A stretch of DNA of 64,000 nt from Atopsyche davidsoni (Eukaryota; Arthropoda; Insecta; Trichoptera; Hydrobiosidae). Shown here piece by piece: positions 11,910 to 23,649 of this stretch. The stretch spans positions 7,690,501 to 7,754,500 of the forward strand of contig JAILWY010000027.1 in the NCBI GenBank assembly GCA_022113835.1. Direction: 5' to 3'. Each line of letters begins with the position of its first letter. Position 1 is the stretch's first letter. The notes under the pieces were generated by a model. It saw only the letters and a program-made list of their open reading frames with translations, did not search any database and had not been told where the DNA came from. The translations under genes were made by a program, and so were the position numbers.

Positions 11910-12735
11910 GCGACGCTGTGCGGGCTCCGAGCCGATCAGAGAGCCTCCCCCCTGCTTGTAATCTAATTCTAAATTACTATAAATAAAATTAAATTTATAT
12001 CATTGGCCGCTATATTTTATATTTAATAGACGACCTGGAATTTAGTGTTTTATTTTTATTTTAATAAACTGGGCGTAATAAATTACGAACAAAGTATATT
12101 TTAAATTAACACATAGTTACTCTATCATCGCACTTGAAATAAAGTTGCAATAAATTTACCTCATTAAAATAATAAAAATATTTTCTTTGTAATTCAGTTC
12201 CCATAAATACAGCGAAATGATGAATACCATATTTACTTGTTAAATTAAAAATAAATAATTCAAAGTTTGTGATAGAATAACATCAAACAAAAGTTTTCGT
12301 AAGCACCATATCTTAAAAAAATTATCACAAATCATAAAGATTTATGTATTAGGATTGTGTCAATTGTATTAAATATAATTAATCTAGTCTTAAAAAGCCG
12401 TAAATCGCATATATACTTTCAAAAAAGTATATTATTTGAACAAAATCTAGCACATTATATATTTGTGAATAGAAGATAATTTTAAAACTATCAAAACCCA
12501 ACTCATGTTTGTAAATATTGTAATAAACAAGTACGTCTACGTGCGTAGCTAATTTTAGGTGAGAATAATTAGCTTCTGCATTATTAAAAGCTAGTACTGA
12601 GGTGACACGCACTCGAATCTATCATGTATATAAACATATATGTTTAGTGTAATTTATGTTTAATATTATCACATAATAGTTAATTATTTATATTTGTTAT
12701 AAATCTTAAAGAATTGGCTTAGTAACAAATTTTAT
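11910..12735. other. AT-rich stretch, no gene seen
   Basis: AT-rich. The 77-codon minus-strand frame at 12379-12612 has no recognisable motif and AT-driven composition, so I do not call it. Confidence 0.5.
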
Positions 12736-12739
12736 AATA

Positions 12740-13170
12740 TACCTAACCATACTTCAGACGCGATTAAAAACCAATAAATTAGCAGCGAATAAATGGGTTA
12801 ACAATTTATACATTGCGGAAATAAATGAGCCAACGAATAAAATAGAACGAGCGATAAATTCATATGCAGAAATAAAAACGCCTTGTAATTTATATGCGAG
12901 ACCACGTGAAGTGACTTAAATCAATTTACTCGGTCGTGAATTTCAACGTGAACGCACGACCCGAGCTGCGACCGCTAGAGAATTTATTTCATCAAACAGT
13001 CCTGCCTACCGTTTAGGCGATGAAGGTTTCTTGCTGCGATCTTGTACTTAATCACAAATCACCCCCTTTATATTTAAAACTACTTGTTTGTAATTTTAAT
13101 AGCATATCCCCTTCGCCTTTTTCCGGCCCATCTCATTCGCGTGCGCCGGAATTTGTAATGAATTGCTTAA
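12740..13170. promoter_or_regulatory. Candidate enhancer with clustered ATAAAT words
   Basis: ATAAAT or its complement occurs at 12774, 12789, 12804, 12821, 12854, 12888 and 12982, seven times in about 215 bp, several followed by G or T as in Caudal/posterior Hox sites. The central part reads like conserved non-coding DNA (CCTTGTAATTTAT recurs at 36460). Downstream is a GC-rich tail with TTCCGGCCCATC. AT-rich words are common here, so clustering rather than presence is the point. Confidence 0.4.
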
Positions 13171-13219
13171 TTTTTTTAAAGTTTATCAGAAACATATTTT
13201 TGTCGGAAGGTTAATATGT

Positions 13220-15085
13220 GAATATTTTTTTCTTTACTCACTTGCATGAATAATGGATGAACGTCATTTATTCCGTACAGGAAATATGCTGGGTATTTCT
13301 CTACACAACGTGGCTTAGAAACGTACTTTTATTGATTGCCATGTAAATGCCTCCATTATAATTTATTAAATCAGGTTCGAACGTAAGTATAGTAATAAGA
13401 ACAGCTGTTAAATGAAAAACTATCGACAAATTGACAGGTTTTTTTCAATACACTCTTGTTAATTTATTCCGTCAGCCTGTTCTCATTATCTTTATTGACA
13501 AATGTACTTATTCATTGGCAAATTATCCAATGTACTTTATTGCAGTATTTGTAATTATAACGTGCTTAATATTACTTAATAATAAACATTTTGATTAATA
13601 ACTCTACGCTAATTGGGAGCGTGTAGACGCCAGCTAGATTAAAATGGATATGAAGGCATGTAACATTCTGAAGACATTGACATTATTCAAACGAGATGAA
13701 TGTTTTAAATGCAAAATTAATGTTTCCATGACGCTGATGAATAAAATTACCTTAACAACGCAGAAAATAATTGACGTTTATACGAGAATACAGCTCTTAA
13801 GCCAAACTTTTGTCATTCTTTAAATTAAAGTTATACTTTTTTTTTAACAAGCAAATTTGTCTACAGTCATCACTTTAAAGGTATATACATGTTTATTTTA
13901 GCCAATACGATCTACAATTCGCTGTTCACTAAGCATGAATTGTAACTAAAAGCTTAAATATAGCTTTAATGTTCAACAAAATTATGATTACTATATATTA
14001 TTGTATTTCCAAATATATATTGGTATATCCAAAGTATATTATTGTATTTAAATGGTTTTATTTATAGTACATGCAATTTATTATTGGAAGTCGTACTCCT
14101 TTACTTCGTTACAAAATCGTGTAGACATGAGACCTAGGGAAAAATTCTAGCATAAAGGTCAAACGAAGCTGATGTCAGAAAAAGTACAAAAATTAAAACT
14201 AAAATTAGAAACCCAAACAAACTCTCTTGGGGCGTAGATCTTCTGCGTGTTTTTTTTCGATAATAGTGTAATTAATGGCTTGAAATACACACGGTAAAAT
14301 CAATGTGCCATCTTGTACGATGACTTATTACCGAACGTCAGAATAATGTTATTGATAAATATGAAACGTGTCATAAAATAATTAAGTCCGATTGAAATCG
14401 GTGATTATATCGGCGACCGTTCGTTTTTTATAAAGGGAAAATTGTGGGGAGCACGAACGACTTCGTGTTCTAGCTGCGCCACATACTTACACGGATCAAA
14501 GGTAATCAGTTTCATACGTTATACTCGTACGTTATCAGTTTCACTAATGTATCACCGTTAAGATAATGCTTATTTTTGAAACGGTGTCTTGTAAATTGAT
14601 TGGGGAATTTCGTTTTGAATAACGTATTGCCTTTCGTTTGAAATATTTGGTAATTAACAATAGTTTTTTGATTTTTTTACAATGATACTTTAATCCATTG
14701 AAAAAAAGCAACACATTAAAAATATTTATTTTATTTGTAAAAAAGCGTAACATGTGCATTAAATGTATTATATATAAAACATACATATGGTATAAATGTG
14801 TTTGTATACTTTTTTATACAGTCATTATTTTTATTTTCAAAAAAATATTGTTTCACTGTAGATAAGATTTTTAGAAATGACATTAAATCATATATAATTT
14901 ATAGAGTGATTTCCAATGATAAAACTCTCATGTTTTCAAAAAATTTAAATCTTACATGCGGTGAAACTCATAGCTCTATTGTTATTTAAATCTAGTTAAA
15001 ACACCATATTTACTTTTGTATACAACAAATATGCAAAGAAAAAATAAATACATTATCATTCAACCACACAAGCTAAACAATACGA
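13220..15085. other. AT-rich stretch, one weak regulatory patch
   Basis: An AT-rich background. A small patch at about 14390-14480 contains CGGCGACCGTTCG followed by TTTTTTATAAAGGG. Short frames at 14544-14989 are AT-driven noise. Confidence 0.4.
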
Positions 15086-15089
15086 AATA

Positions 15090-15425
15090 CTCAGTACTTA
15101 GCCCAATATGCACGAACAATTGTTACAATTCAAACCATATGACCTAACATTACAGAGTACGCAGTTTGTTTTTTTACTCTCGAGGGTTCCTCCATTTTTT
15201 GTAGAAGGACAATAAATACGCAATGGCGTCCCGCTGGGACTTCCAACGGGACTGCATTGTGGACGGGCGTTGCGTACCCGGAACATGTTCCTAATTTGTT
15301 AAATGCATTGTTTTCACTGAGCAACTGAGACATTATGCAATCGCAGTTGCAGTCACAATGCATCCCGGACTAACGGACTCGCATGTGGATTTGTTATTGA
15401 ACAAGGCGGCTTGGGGGTACCGCAA
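15090..15425. promoter_or_regulatory. Medium-GC patch, possible conserved non-coding element
   Basis: Balanced composition in AT-rich flanks, with two overlapping short minus-strand frames and a plus-strand frame, none longer than 77 codons or with a known motif. TGGCGTCCCGCTGGGACTTC forms a small hairpin-like word (GTCCCGCTGGGAC). It could be a regulatory element or a transposon fragment. Confidence 0.25.
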
Positions 15426-15889
15426 TCTGAAAATATTCTTCTAAATATGCCACATTTGTAGGTTTTTTTTTTTTACTTCAACGGTCTTTGAAATATCAAT
15501 GCTCAGTTATTCTTAGAAAAGTATGAGTAAGTAGTTAGAAAAATTTATGATTTAACGAAAAAAAAAAAACACTGGATATGTATATTTTGTAATATATATT
15601 TTAATTTAAAAATATGAATGTACCTGATATTTTATTTTGTTTATTGTGTTATGCTGTTTGAAATTTCCTGTCCTCCGATGTTTCTTAAAAATTCCAAATC
15701 ACATAAATATATCAAGTTATTCGTAGTTTCGCCTATACTTTTATAATAAAATACAACGATTTACTAGCTAATACAATCGATATAATTTAGCGTCTTCTAA
15801 ATAAATGTAACTATATCTAAATATGCGTCCATTTGTTTTGTTTAACAAAATAATTCCATTTATTTACAGAACAGCATAATCCCATTTAA

Positions 15890-16150
15890 AATCAATCCCA
15901 AAACAAATCCAATATCCTAGCACAACCCCAGCAGCATTTTTCCATTTAATTAATATCAGAATTAAAATTGCCTCCGGAGAGACTGACGGCATCGACTTAG
16001 GTTGATAAATGTACGGGGATTAAACTCAGCCGAGGGTGGGTTTTTCTTCCTCCCCTCCTCCCAGACAAAGCCCCGCTGGGGGTGGCAAGTGCCTGAATAA
16101 AGCGAAGGCTTGACGGAGAAGCCTGAAACTTATATTACATACCTATCTGT
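15890..16150. promoter_or_regulatory. Candidate cis-regulatory module
   Basis: A moderate-to-high GC patch with TTTAATTAATAT, CTCCGGAGAG, and a purine/pyrimidine-biased core near 16035-16070. No coding frame. The regulatory reading is inferred from composition. Confidence 0.25.
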
Positions 16151-16884
16151 GTGCCTACCTACTTGTTGTCTGCGCTGTGGCTGTGTGTGAGCCCGGGTTT
16201 CCCTTTGATACGAGAGCTGTTTGCGTTTGTAATGAAATTTAATCGGTTTTGCTGGAGTTTTGAGACTTCTCAAATATATTCTAAAAAAATCTCTGATAAA
16301 TTCTAAGTATCATATTATTATAGAAATCATGTATAAAAAAACCATATAAATTATACTGTGTGTATGTAAATTATACTATACGACAAATACAGCGTGATTG
16401 CTAATATGTTAGCACAAATAAAATAAGTATGTAAATTAAACGTCTTATTATTTATAATATGGAGAAGTCTTTGAACGGAACATTTTTTTAATAAAATAAC
16501 CGAGTGCATCTATGTACGTAGTTTCGTTGCTTGGTTTCTTTAAGGCTGTGTTATTTACAAACTCGAATGTGAAACTCAAATTAGGACTGATGTAAAAACG
16601 TTGTGTATAACCCATGTGAGGTTTTTTAAAACTACTTGACCTTTGGTTTCGTTAATTCATAAATAAAGCGTTAAATGACAAAATACCGTCAAAAAAAGAG
16701 CCCTAATCTGCCCACCTTAACAGTTAATATTTATATAATTTGATAATATGAATAGATTCCTATATTTTATATTATGGTTAGTAACACGTAAATGTGTTTT
16801 ATGTAATTTTTTTTAAAATTTGATTTTATTAGATACAAAAGTAATTCATCTGTCTGAAAATAGCTAATGCCTGTGCATTATCAG

Positions 16885-17100
16885 CAGCTAATGCAAAGAC
16901 AATCACTATAACTCTCGGGATCAAACCGCGACCACTCGGGTATTCTTTGCTCTTCTTGTGGTATGGAGGCGGGTGGCGCGGGTGGGGCGGGTGGCGCGGG
17001 GTGACGGGGATGGCGGGGTGGCGAGGGTGGCCTGTCCGGAGACTGTGACATGAAGCCGGCGCGAGACAGAAAGATCGATGCGGCCTTCCCAGCGACATAA
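16885..17100 (-). repeat. GC-rich patch with B-box-like word
   Basis: On the minus strand, GGTCGCGGTTTGATCCCGAG resembles a Pol III B box (GGTTTGATCCC) and may mark a SINE fragment. Next to it is an imperfect GGCGGGTGGCGCGG repeat. The 89-codon frame here is a Pro/His low-complexity translation of that repeat. Confidence 0.35.
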
Positions 17101-17109
17101 CCTCAGGAA

Positions 17110-19190
17110 ATAAGGGATGATATTAAGAAGACTTCAGGGGAAATTTTCCCCATAGTATTTTATAAAAGCTGCTGGTAGAATTATGGTGACTGTTAGATTT
17201 AAAAATAAATATTTTTTACCATCATTTCCAAACATTTAATATATTACACTTGTGAAAATAACGGTATTTATCACAAAAAACGTTTGATACACTATGACCT
17301 TGGTTTGTTAAATGAATATATAAACGTAATTCAATCAATTGTTAAATGTATTAAACATGATTTTATTTTTTAAAATGACAAAACCTAAAATCAATTCAAT
17401 TAAATTATTAGATAATCTCTATGGTGCATTTTAATTGTAATATATTAGATATACTGCGTCGTATTTCGAACGGAACTTTTTTTCACTTGGAAGCTGGAAT
17501 GAAATATTATGCAAACTCTTAGCAAAACTAATCTTTTGCTATAAAATATATAGTATATTAAAACTTAAATTTGAAAACACATACTATAATAAATATATAA
17601 TATTCGACCAAATAAATAAATAACCAATATCTCGATTGCCTCAAAAGCTGCTCCCTCCTACCCTGTCTCCCCTGCCAGTCCAATATAAGGGTGGGCCGTG
17701 TAGGTACTTACCCGCGTACGGTTTTACCCAAATCATCTCATCCCCTTACGCGGGGGCGGCCGGGTGACATTTTACCCCGTGTTGTGTTTTGACTCTTGAA
17801 ACAGCTGAGAAGTTTGCCAACGTATCTACATAGATCTTTGTTTAGAATTCGGTTATTATATTCGGAGCTTTTTGATCAATACACTCGGTTTCTTTGCCGA
17901 GTTACGTAATATTATATTTTCTTGTATTGTGTTACACGTAGGGACCTTGTATTCAAAGAAGTGGATTGCTTGTTAAATGTGGTTTTATTATATGCTTTTT
18001 TGATTTATTTATAATCATTTCGTACAGTAAACAAAGCCAAAAAAACCGACTAATATATATTTTTATTTTTACTGTAAATATTACATTGACTTTTGTTAAA
18101 ACTATAACATCATTTTATAAACGCAACCATAAACTATGTTTTTTTATATATATGTAGTAAAGAACAGCAAAAATTTCTTTAATATGTTAATATTTTCATT
18201 GACAAATTATATATAAGCAGCCAGAAATGGATGTTTAATCATTGATATTTTAAATTTCAACCTCAGTTCCTGTTGCAAACTTAAAAATAAAGCTCTGCTA
18301 GTTACCAATAGACATTATAAATAAATTAAATAAGTGCACTTTCAGGATATATTGCATTTTCAGCTAACCGTTGTTTCAAAACAACCGCTCCCCTGAAACC
18401 TACCCTATCGTTTTCTAATAAACGCAATGTTGACGCACTCTATATTTAAACATAAGCAAAACACGTCACCACTCTAGGGATTTAAAATCTGAAATGGTAA
18501 CATCACTTCCGGTCGGCGAGCACATGCGGTGAATATTTCTGAAATACGTTGAAAATCTGTGAGTTAAAAATTATATAATATATATAATAAAAAAATATAT
18601 ATTAATATTTTTACTTATAACAGACGTATGAAAATCTTTTCGAGAGAAATTTTTTATATTTGTGTGGTTATCTATCAAAATTATACTGTTCTTGTTTTCT
18701 GAACAATATCTTAATATCAAAATATTTACTTTATATCATAACAATCTTTCGATCTTTTAGTACGAAATCTAAATGTATTTGCTTAATTTTTCAATTATGG
18801 TATTAAATTGATGGTATGTTTAAAGAATTTTATTTGTAAAAAACAGCCTTTTAAGATGATATTTAAATTTTAAAAGTACTTTGCCCGTTTTTATCAAAAG
18901 AATATCCAAAAACTTTTTATATAAAAACAGATCTAAACTGTTTATATCATAAGACCTGAAGTAACGTGCTTACTCCACTATACGAATTTAAAAGTCAACT
19001 TTCTAAGCATATTATTAAAGATTTACCATCATAGATTTTTCTATGAAAATTGCAAGCCTGAAATATAAATATATAATAATATTAATAATAAATAAAACTT
19101 ACATACGAGACTTTTCAGAAGTGGTTTGTTTCATTGAATAATAACCTTTTATATTTAAAAATATCTACAGGAAAGGGATATTCAAGATCA
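17110..19190. other. AT-rich stretch with one GC patch
   Basis: A GC patch at about 17640-17790 contains CCAATATAAGGG (one base from a CArG box) and ACGCGGGGGCGGCCGGG. A smaller one lies at about 18360-18540. The rest is AT-rich and holds no gene I can support. Confidence 0.35.
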
Positions 19191-19199
19191 ATCAAAAGA

Positions 19200-19385
19200 T
19201 TATCCTACCCACCAATACCGCGACTAGTGTCTGACCTCTCCGGCCTAGCAGAGAGGTGGCTTGGCGGGATTCACTTAGCACCAGCGGCCAAATGGCTCTG
19301 GCTCAAGTGCCCTCCGCTCCCTGCACACCGAGGGTACATTTTCTGTTCAACCCCGAGCATTGATTTAGAACCTTTACTATAACAC
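19200..19385. promoter_or_regulatory. Medium-GC patch, unknown
   Basis: Balanced-composition sequence with GACCTCTCCGGCCTAGCAGA and GCACACCGAGGGTAC. The overlapping 82-codon plus frame has no motif. Possibly regulatory or repeat-derived. Confidence 0.2.
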
Positions 19386-19629
19386 TGCTATTCAATATAA
19401 GAGTAGGCGGGTTTCCAGACTATTATAATCAGCTGTCTTTACTAGGCTCCGGAATAATTTAAATAAATGTATCAGAGTATACATTTATATTTTTTTTTAG
19501 CATCGCTAAAACCACTGCTGTAGTTCAAACATCAAAGCGGTTTGCATTTACGTCGAATGAATCAAGACTAATTGTTTACTTTTTAATATACAATATAATA
19601 GAAAAATATTAGTTTCGGTGTAATTAATG

Positions 19630-19850
19630 AATTTTAGCGGTAGCAGCCTCCAGGTGAGTACCCCTGGCCAGCCTCGCAGCTCGTCTATTTGTGAGAGAGT
19701 GCAATCGCATGTAGGAGAGGCAATGGAAAACTTTTTGCTTTATTATGGGTATGAGTAATATCTGCTGTCGGCTGCGGCGCATCCCCGCCAAGCATAATTC
19801 CATTCAAATTATTTTGAAAACAGTGCAGGTATGAGGCACCCCGTTAATGT
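19630..19850. promoter_or_regulatory. Candidate module; strong isolated donor-like word
   Basis: It contains TGTGAGAGAGTGC (GAGAG, GAGA-factor type), GCTTTATTATGGG, and CCTCCAG|GTGAGT at about 19654, a near-consensus 5' splice site. I see no convincing exon upstream of that donor, only a tiny possible one after TTTTAG at 19636. Confidence 0.25.
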
Positions 19851-19954
19851 GTTAACTTATTGCGTCTTTTATTATGGTATTTAAAAAAAGGATGCTATTG
19901 AAAAATCACCATTTGGTTATCAACTGTGGTCGCAGTATAGACAGATTAAATAGA

Positions 19955-20540
19955 TTAATGGGTGATTTTAAAATTATTTCAAAATTATCGGATTACCTTA
20001 CGTTTTCATTGGGTCATTTCGCTCTTACAAGGTGGTCCGTTCTTCGGACTCTTAGATTCTCCTGGTAGACTCTTCTTTCAGCTTAGATCGAGTATTTCTC
20101 GTTTGCGGAATAAACATAAAAAGCCCAGAACAAACCATGTCAAACATTGTTAATGGGTGATTAAAAAGTATTTCAAAATTATCGGATTACCTTACGTTTT
20201 CATTGGGTCATTTTGCTTTTACAGGGTGGTCCGTACTTCGGACTCTTAGATTGTCCTAGTAGACTCTTCTTTCAGCTTAGATCGAGTATTTCTCGTTTGC
20301 GGAATAAACATAAAAAGCCCAGAACAAACCATGTCAAACATTGTTAATGGGTGATTAAAAATTATTTTTAAATTATCGGATTACCTTACGTTTTCATTGG
20401 ATCATTTTGCTCTTACAGGGTGGTCCGTACTTCGGGCTCTTAGATTATCCTAGTAGACTCCTATTTCAGCTTAGATCGAGTGTTTCTCGCTTGCGGAATA
20501 AACATAAAAAGCCCAGAACAAACCGTGTCATACATTGCGT
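19955..20540. repeat. Three-copy tandem repeat of about 195 bp
   Basis: TTAATGGGTGA starts units at 19955, 20150 and 20344, giving periods of 195 and 194 bp. Units share GGTGGTCCGT(A/T)CTTCGG, CAGCTTAGATCGAGT and AAGCCCAGAACAAACC. Copies differ by a few substitutions, so the array is fairly young. Frames are not conserved across units, so it is not a coding repeat. Satellite-like or mobile-element origin is possible. Confidence 0.9.
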
Positions 20541-20559
20541 GTTAAAAATATATCCCAAA

Positions 20560-20960
20560 AATTAAAGCCGCACAAAGGTGCTCAGAACGGGAAAGTTTTG
20601 CGTGAGCCCCGCGCGGGTCCTCGGGCCGGCGCCTCCCGAGTCGCGCTGAGAGGGCCGGCGCCTTGAGCAAAGACCTCTCCTCAAACAGTAGGTATTTATA
20701 AACAAGCCATAAATTGTCGCCTTAACGAGATTTTCTTCTCTCCGCGTTATTCAATAGGAGCCGCTCGCCCGGCCTCTCGTGCTTCGGCACGCGCCCCGGC
20801 TGATAATACAAGAGGAGATGAAATATGGCCTGGTAATTTGTGTGCTTACTCTAAAAAACGACCGGCTTATTGATCAAGGCTTTGTTTCGCGGGGCGCTTC
20901 TGTGGATCGGCGCGCCTCTCCGCGAAAATTTTGACGCCCCTAAGTCTTCGCGGAAAATCA
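20560..20960. promoter_or_regulatory. GC-rich candidate enhancer
   Basis: Two GC-rich blocks (about 20590-20670 and 20755-20800) flank an AT-rich core with AAGCCATAAATTGTCGCC. GGGCCGGCGCC and GGGCCGGCGCCT repeat within it, and CGTGCTTCGGCACG forms a 6 bp hairpin. No reading frame of note. The CCATAAA core resembles Caudal/posterior Hox sites. Confidence 0.35.
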
Positions 20961-20964
20961 ACAC

Positions 20965-22065
20965 GGAAACTTTCCGCTTAAAATGAATCAAAGATTTTTC
21001 CATTTTGTAAATTGAATACAACGCATAAATTGACAATAAAAATAATTGTTTTTACATATAAGTGTTTGATGGAGCAATAACACACGTCTTTATTTAAAAT
21101 TTAAATTGTGTTTATTTATATTTATTTATTCATTTAGTTGAATATTTTTTTATAGTTATTACTCAATTCCGCTTTATAGTACAAAAGTAAGCGTGCTTGT
21201 TTGGCGACCACAAAAACCCGAGCTTGAATTAAGGTGTATCATTTTTTTTTATAATCCAGGTAAAATTATAAAGCTCTTGGTCTAAATGTGAGGAAAACCT
21301 TTTAAGTAAGTCCCGAATTAAATGTTTTATATGCATCAATTATAAAATTGAATACAAAAAGCTAATATGGTAAAGGCAAAGACAAAGAAATTTCTAATTA
21401 CTTTTCAATGCATTCGTTTACTCTTACTTAAATAGTGTACCTTAAACATTAAGTTTTAAGCAAACGTTTTCAAAGTTCAGTAGAAATAGTTAAATCTTTG
21501 CTCGTTTAACATACTCATACGTGTCGAACAGTGATATGGAATTCCAGTTAACTATTCGATTTCCTGAAAACTTCCCGTTGAGTTAACCGCCCCCACCCCC
21601 AACCCTGGTCCTGCATTAAGTGCAGTGAAGTTCCGCCTGGATATTCCTGGTATTTCCTCGCTGCTAAGTTGCATCTCTGCATTTGAATAAGGTGATACTC
21701 AGTGCATTCCTAGACGGCTGGTGCAGCGAACATCTCAACTAACACGCCTTGTCGTTAGCGAAAAGTTGCTAACTTAGAAGCGAGATTTCGTAAATTATTC
21801 AAGTGCACTTGCATAAATACGTAACACTGCAACTATATTTAATTAATTGAATAAAAACTAATCATGTATAAAACGATTGAGATAGTGGATTGACACACAC
21901 GCGTGGAGTATGGATTTGAACACCACCGGTATTGTGAAAAAAAAAAACGAGATTTTTTTCGTCGTTTTATTTAAGTCTGAATAGTATACACGTTTAATTT
22001 TTAATACACATTTTAAAGCAGTTTATTTATTAATTATTGATTGTTACAAGGTATACAAAAAATAC
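20965..22065. other. Mostly AT-rich stretch containing ratchet candidate 2
   Basis: A medium-GC patch at about 21540-21780 has no clear motif. The rest is AT-rich apart from the splice-signal pair at 21259. Confidence 0.4.
21238..21311 (+). other. Weak recursive splice site candidate
   Basis: A T tract (21242-21250) leads to ATAATCCAG (AG at 21258-21259), followed directly by GTAAAA. A canonical donor GTAAGT begins at 21306, giving a 46 nt candidate exon, the same length as at site 31619. The break in the pyrimidine tract and the weak GTAAAA make this less certain, but the spacing (12.8 kb from the site before, 10.4 kb to the next) fits the series. Confidence 0.35.
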
Positions 22066-22069
22066 ATCT

Positions 22070-22340
22070 CAACGTGGTGGCGCAGGGGCGCTCCACCACG
22101 TGGTCCGGGGCGGATTATTTCCCTGCCTAACGCTTCCATGATTTATTCGTCGTTTTTTTCCGCCACCGCCTCAGTCTCCTCGTCTCCCGCGGGGGTAGGG
22201 GAGGCGGGAAATAGGGGGTGGAATTTCTGGTCTTTATGACGTCACATTTGCCTGCCACCGCTGTTGCCTGCTCGCTCCCTTTGGCCGAGCCTCACAGCTC
22301 GCCACCTAACACGACGCGGAATGGATTACCCATGTAAAGA
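22070..22340. promoter_or_regulatory. Candidate enhancer: hairpin, Exd/Hox-like and CRE words
   Basis: ACGTGGTGG (22072-22080) and CCACCACGT (22093-22101) form a perfect 9 bp inverted repeat. TGATTTAT (22139-22146), the Exd plus posterior-Hox consensus form, follows. A perfect CRE TGACGTCA (22237-22244) is preceded by TTTA. The core is GC-rich. Function is inferred from motif content; none of it is coding. Confidence 0.4.
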
Positions 22341-22489
22341 GAGCAAAGTAGCGGTCACTATATCAGATCGCTACAGAAGAATCATTAACACCAAATATAA
22401 TTTAATGATGTCACTAATGATATATATTTAGACAAATCAAAATAAATTTTGTTACATACCAAAACAGTATTTGAAATATGATTCATTAA

Positions 22490-22651
22490 AACTGCCTACA
22501 CATGTTGCGACACAACTGACAATCCAACGGTGATTAACCGATGGATTTCTCTTATATCGAGAGTTAGTTTTTCATACATAAAAAAAACACAAAAGAGCTA
22601 TTGGCCTGTTACGTCTTGGTTGTCAGTTGTGTCACAGCGTGTGTAATGCGT
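22490..22651. mobile_element. Foldback MITE-like element, copy 5
   Basis: Left arm ACTGCCTACACATGTTGCGA and right arm TGTGTCACAGCGTGTGTAAT are inverted copies. Inner CAACTGACAATCCAAC pairs with GGTTGTCAGTTGTG. AT-rich centre, no frame. Confidence 0.75.
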
Positions 22652-22654
22652 TAC

Positions 22655-23425
22655 AATAGTAATGTTTTACATTCTGATGTCGTATTTTTTTATTAAATAA
22701 ATGCGATGTTTTTTTAATAACAACTGCCGCCCCGCATGATCCGTGGCTGCTTTGTAGCCACAGCTTTATAATGATTCGATGTTCTGTACGCTAACGGAAA
22801 ATGTGGTAAACAAGAATTCTGTTATTTTTTTGTATCTTTCGGATTGCCAATTTTGTATTAGTTTTTTTTTTTCCTATTTATTAGCCGAAGTTCCCGTTAT
22901 ACTTTGATGTGCTTTCTGAAAAGTAAACAGTTTTTATTCTGCTGCCATATCGTTATTTTTATTTTATTAATAAAATGTGTCTTACTATGTTTCATTATGC
23001 AAACTGAGATAAGAAATTCAAAATAAAATTACAGAGATATCGTTTACTATTTTAACACTTTAAAGCAAAATAAAAAATTAGACTCAAAACAATCTACATA
23101 ATGTAGCAACACAAATATATCAAGACAGGTATTTTGATACATTGTGCTATGTTTGTTGTTTGTTGTTTGTTCCTCGACCTATGGGAGTTCAATGCGTTTT
23201 TGATGGGGATATTGTACAGAATGTTCAGGTTCAACCGCGTTAATATGTTTATCTGACTATCAAAACATGTATGGTATAAACTCAATGAAATGTTATTGCA
23301 ATTTTATTACTAAACTATTACTCATTATTTATAAACAATACCTCTACAAATATTGAGAATATAAAAATATCGTATGATGTCTACATTTTCTTATAAAAAA
23401 AATAATAAAGCACTATCCTATGTAT
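22655..23425. other. AT-rich stretch, no gene seen
   Basis: A small patch near 22725-22760 (CCGCATGATCCGTGGCTGC) is the only GC-containing part. No exon signals. Confidence 0.45.
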
Positions 23426-23429
23426 ACCT

Positions 23430-23640
23430 GGCTGCCTATTCCCCGCCACACCGGCTGAAACCGACGTCCGGTGCACACAGGAAGTAGCTCCGTCTCCCTC
23501 CGGCGGCCGTCCCGCTCTCGCACACACGCGCGCCGGCCAGCTGTTCGCGTCTGTGTGCGTGTCCTCGCGCAGCCATTCATGCTTCCTTGTATTTATTTTG
23601 CTAAGTAAACATGGCTACCTACGATTCACGAAAATGGCCC
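23430..23640. promoter_or_regulatory. GC-rich candidate enhancer
   Basis: A GC-rich block with GTCCGGTGCACACAGGAAGT (ETS-type GGAAGT), CCAGCTG, and a downstream AT-rich tail with GTATTTATTTTGC and AGTAAACA (forkhead-type). No open frame. Inferred. Confidence 0.3.
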
Positions 23641-23649
23641 CCTAAATAG

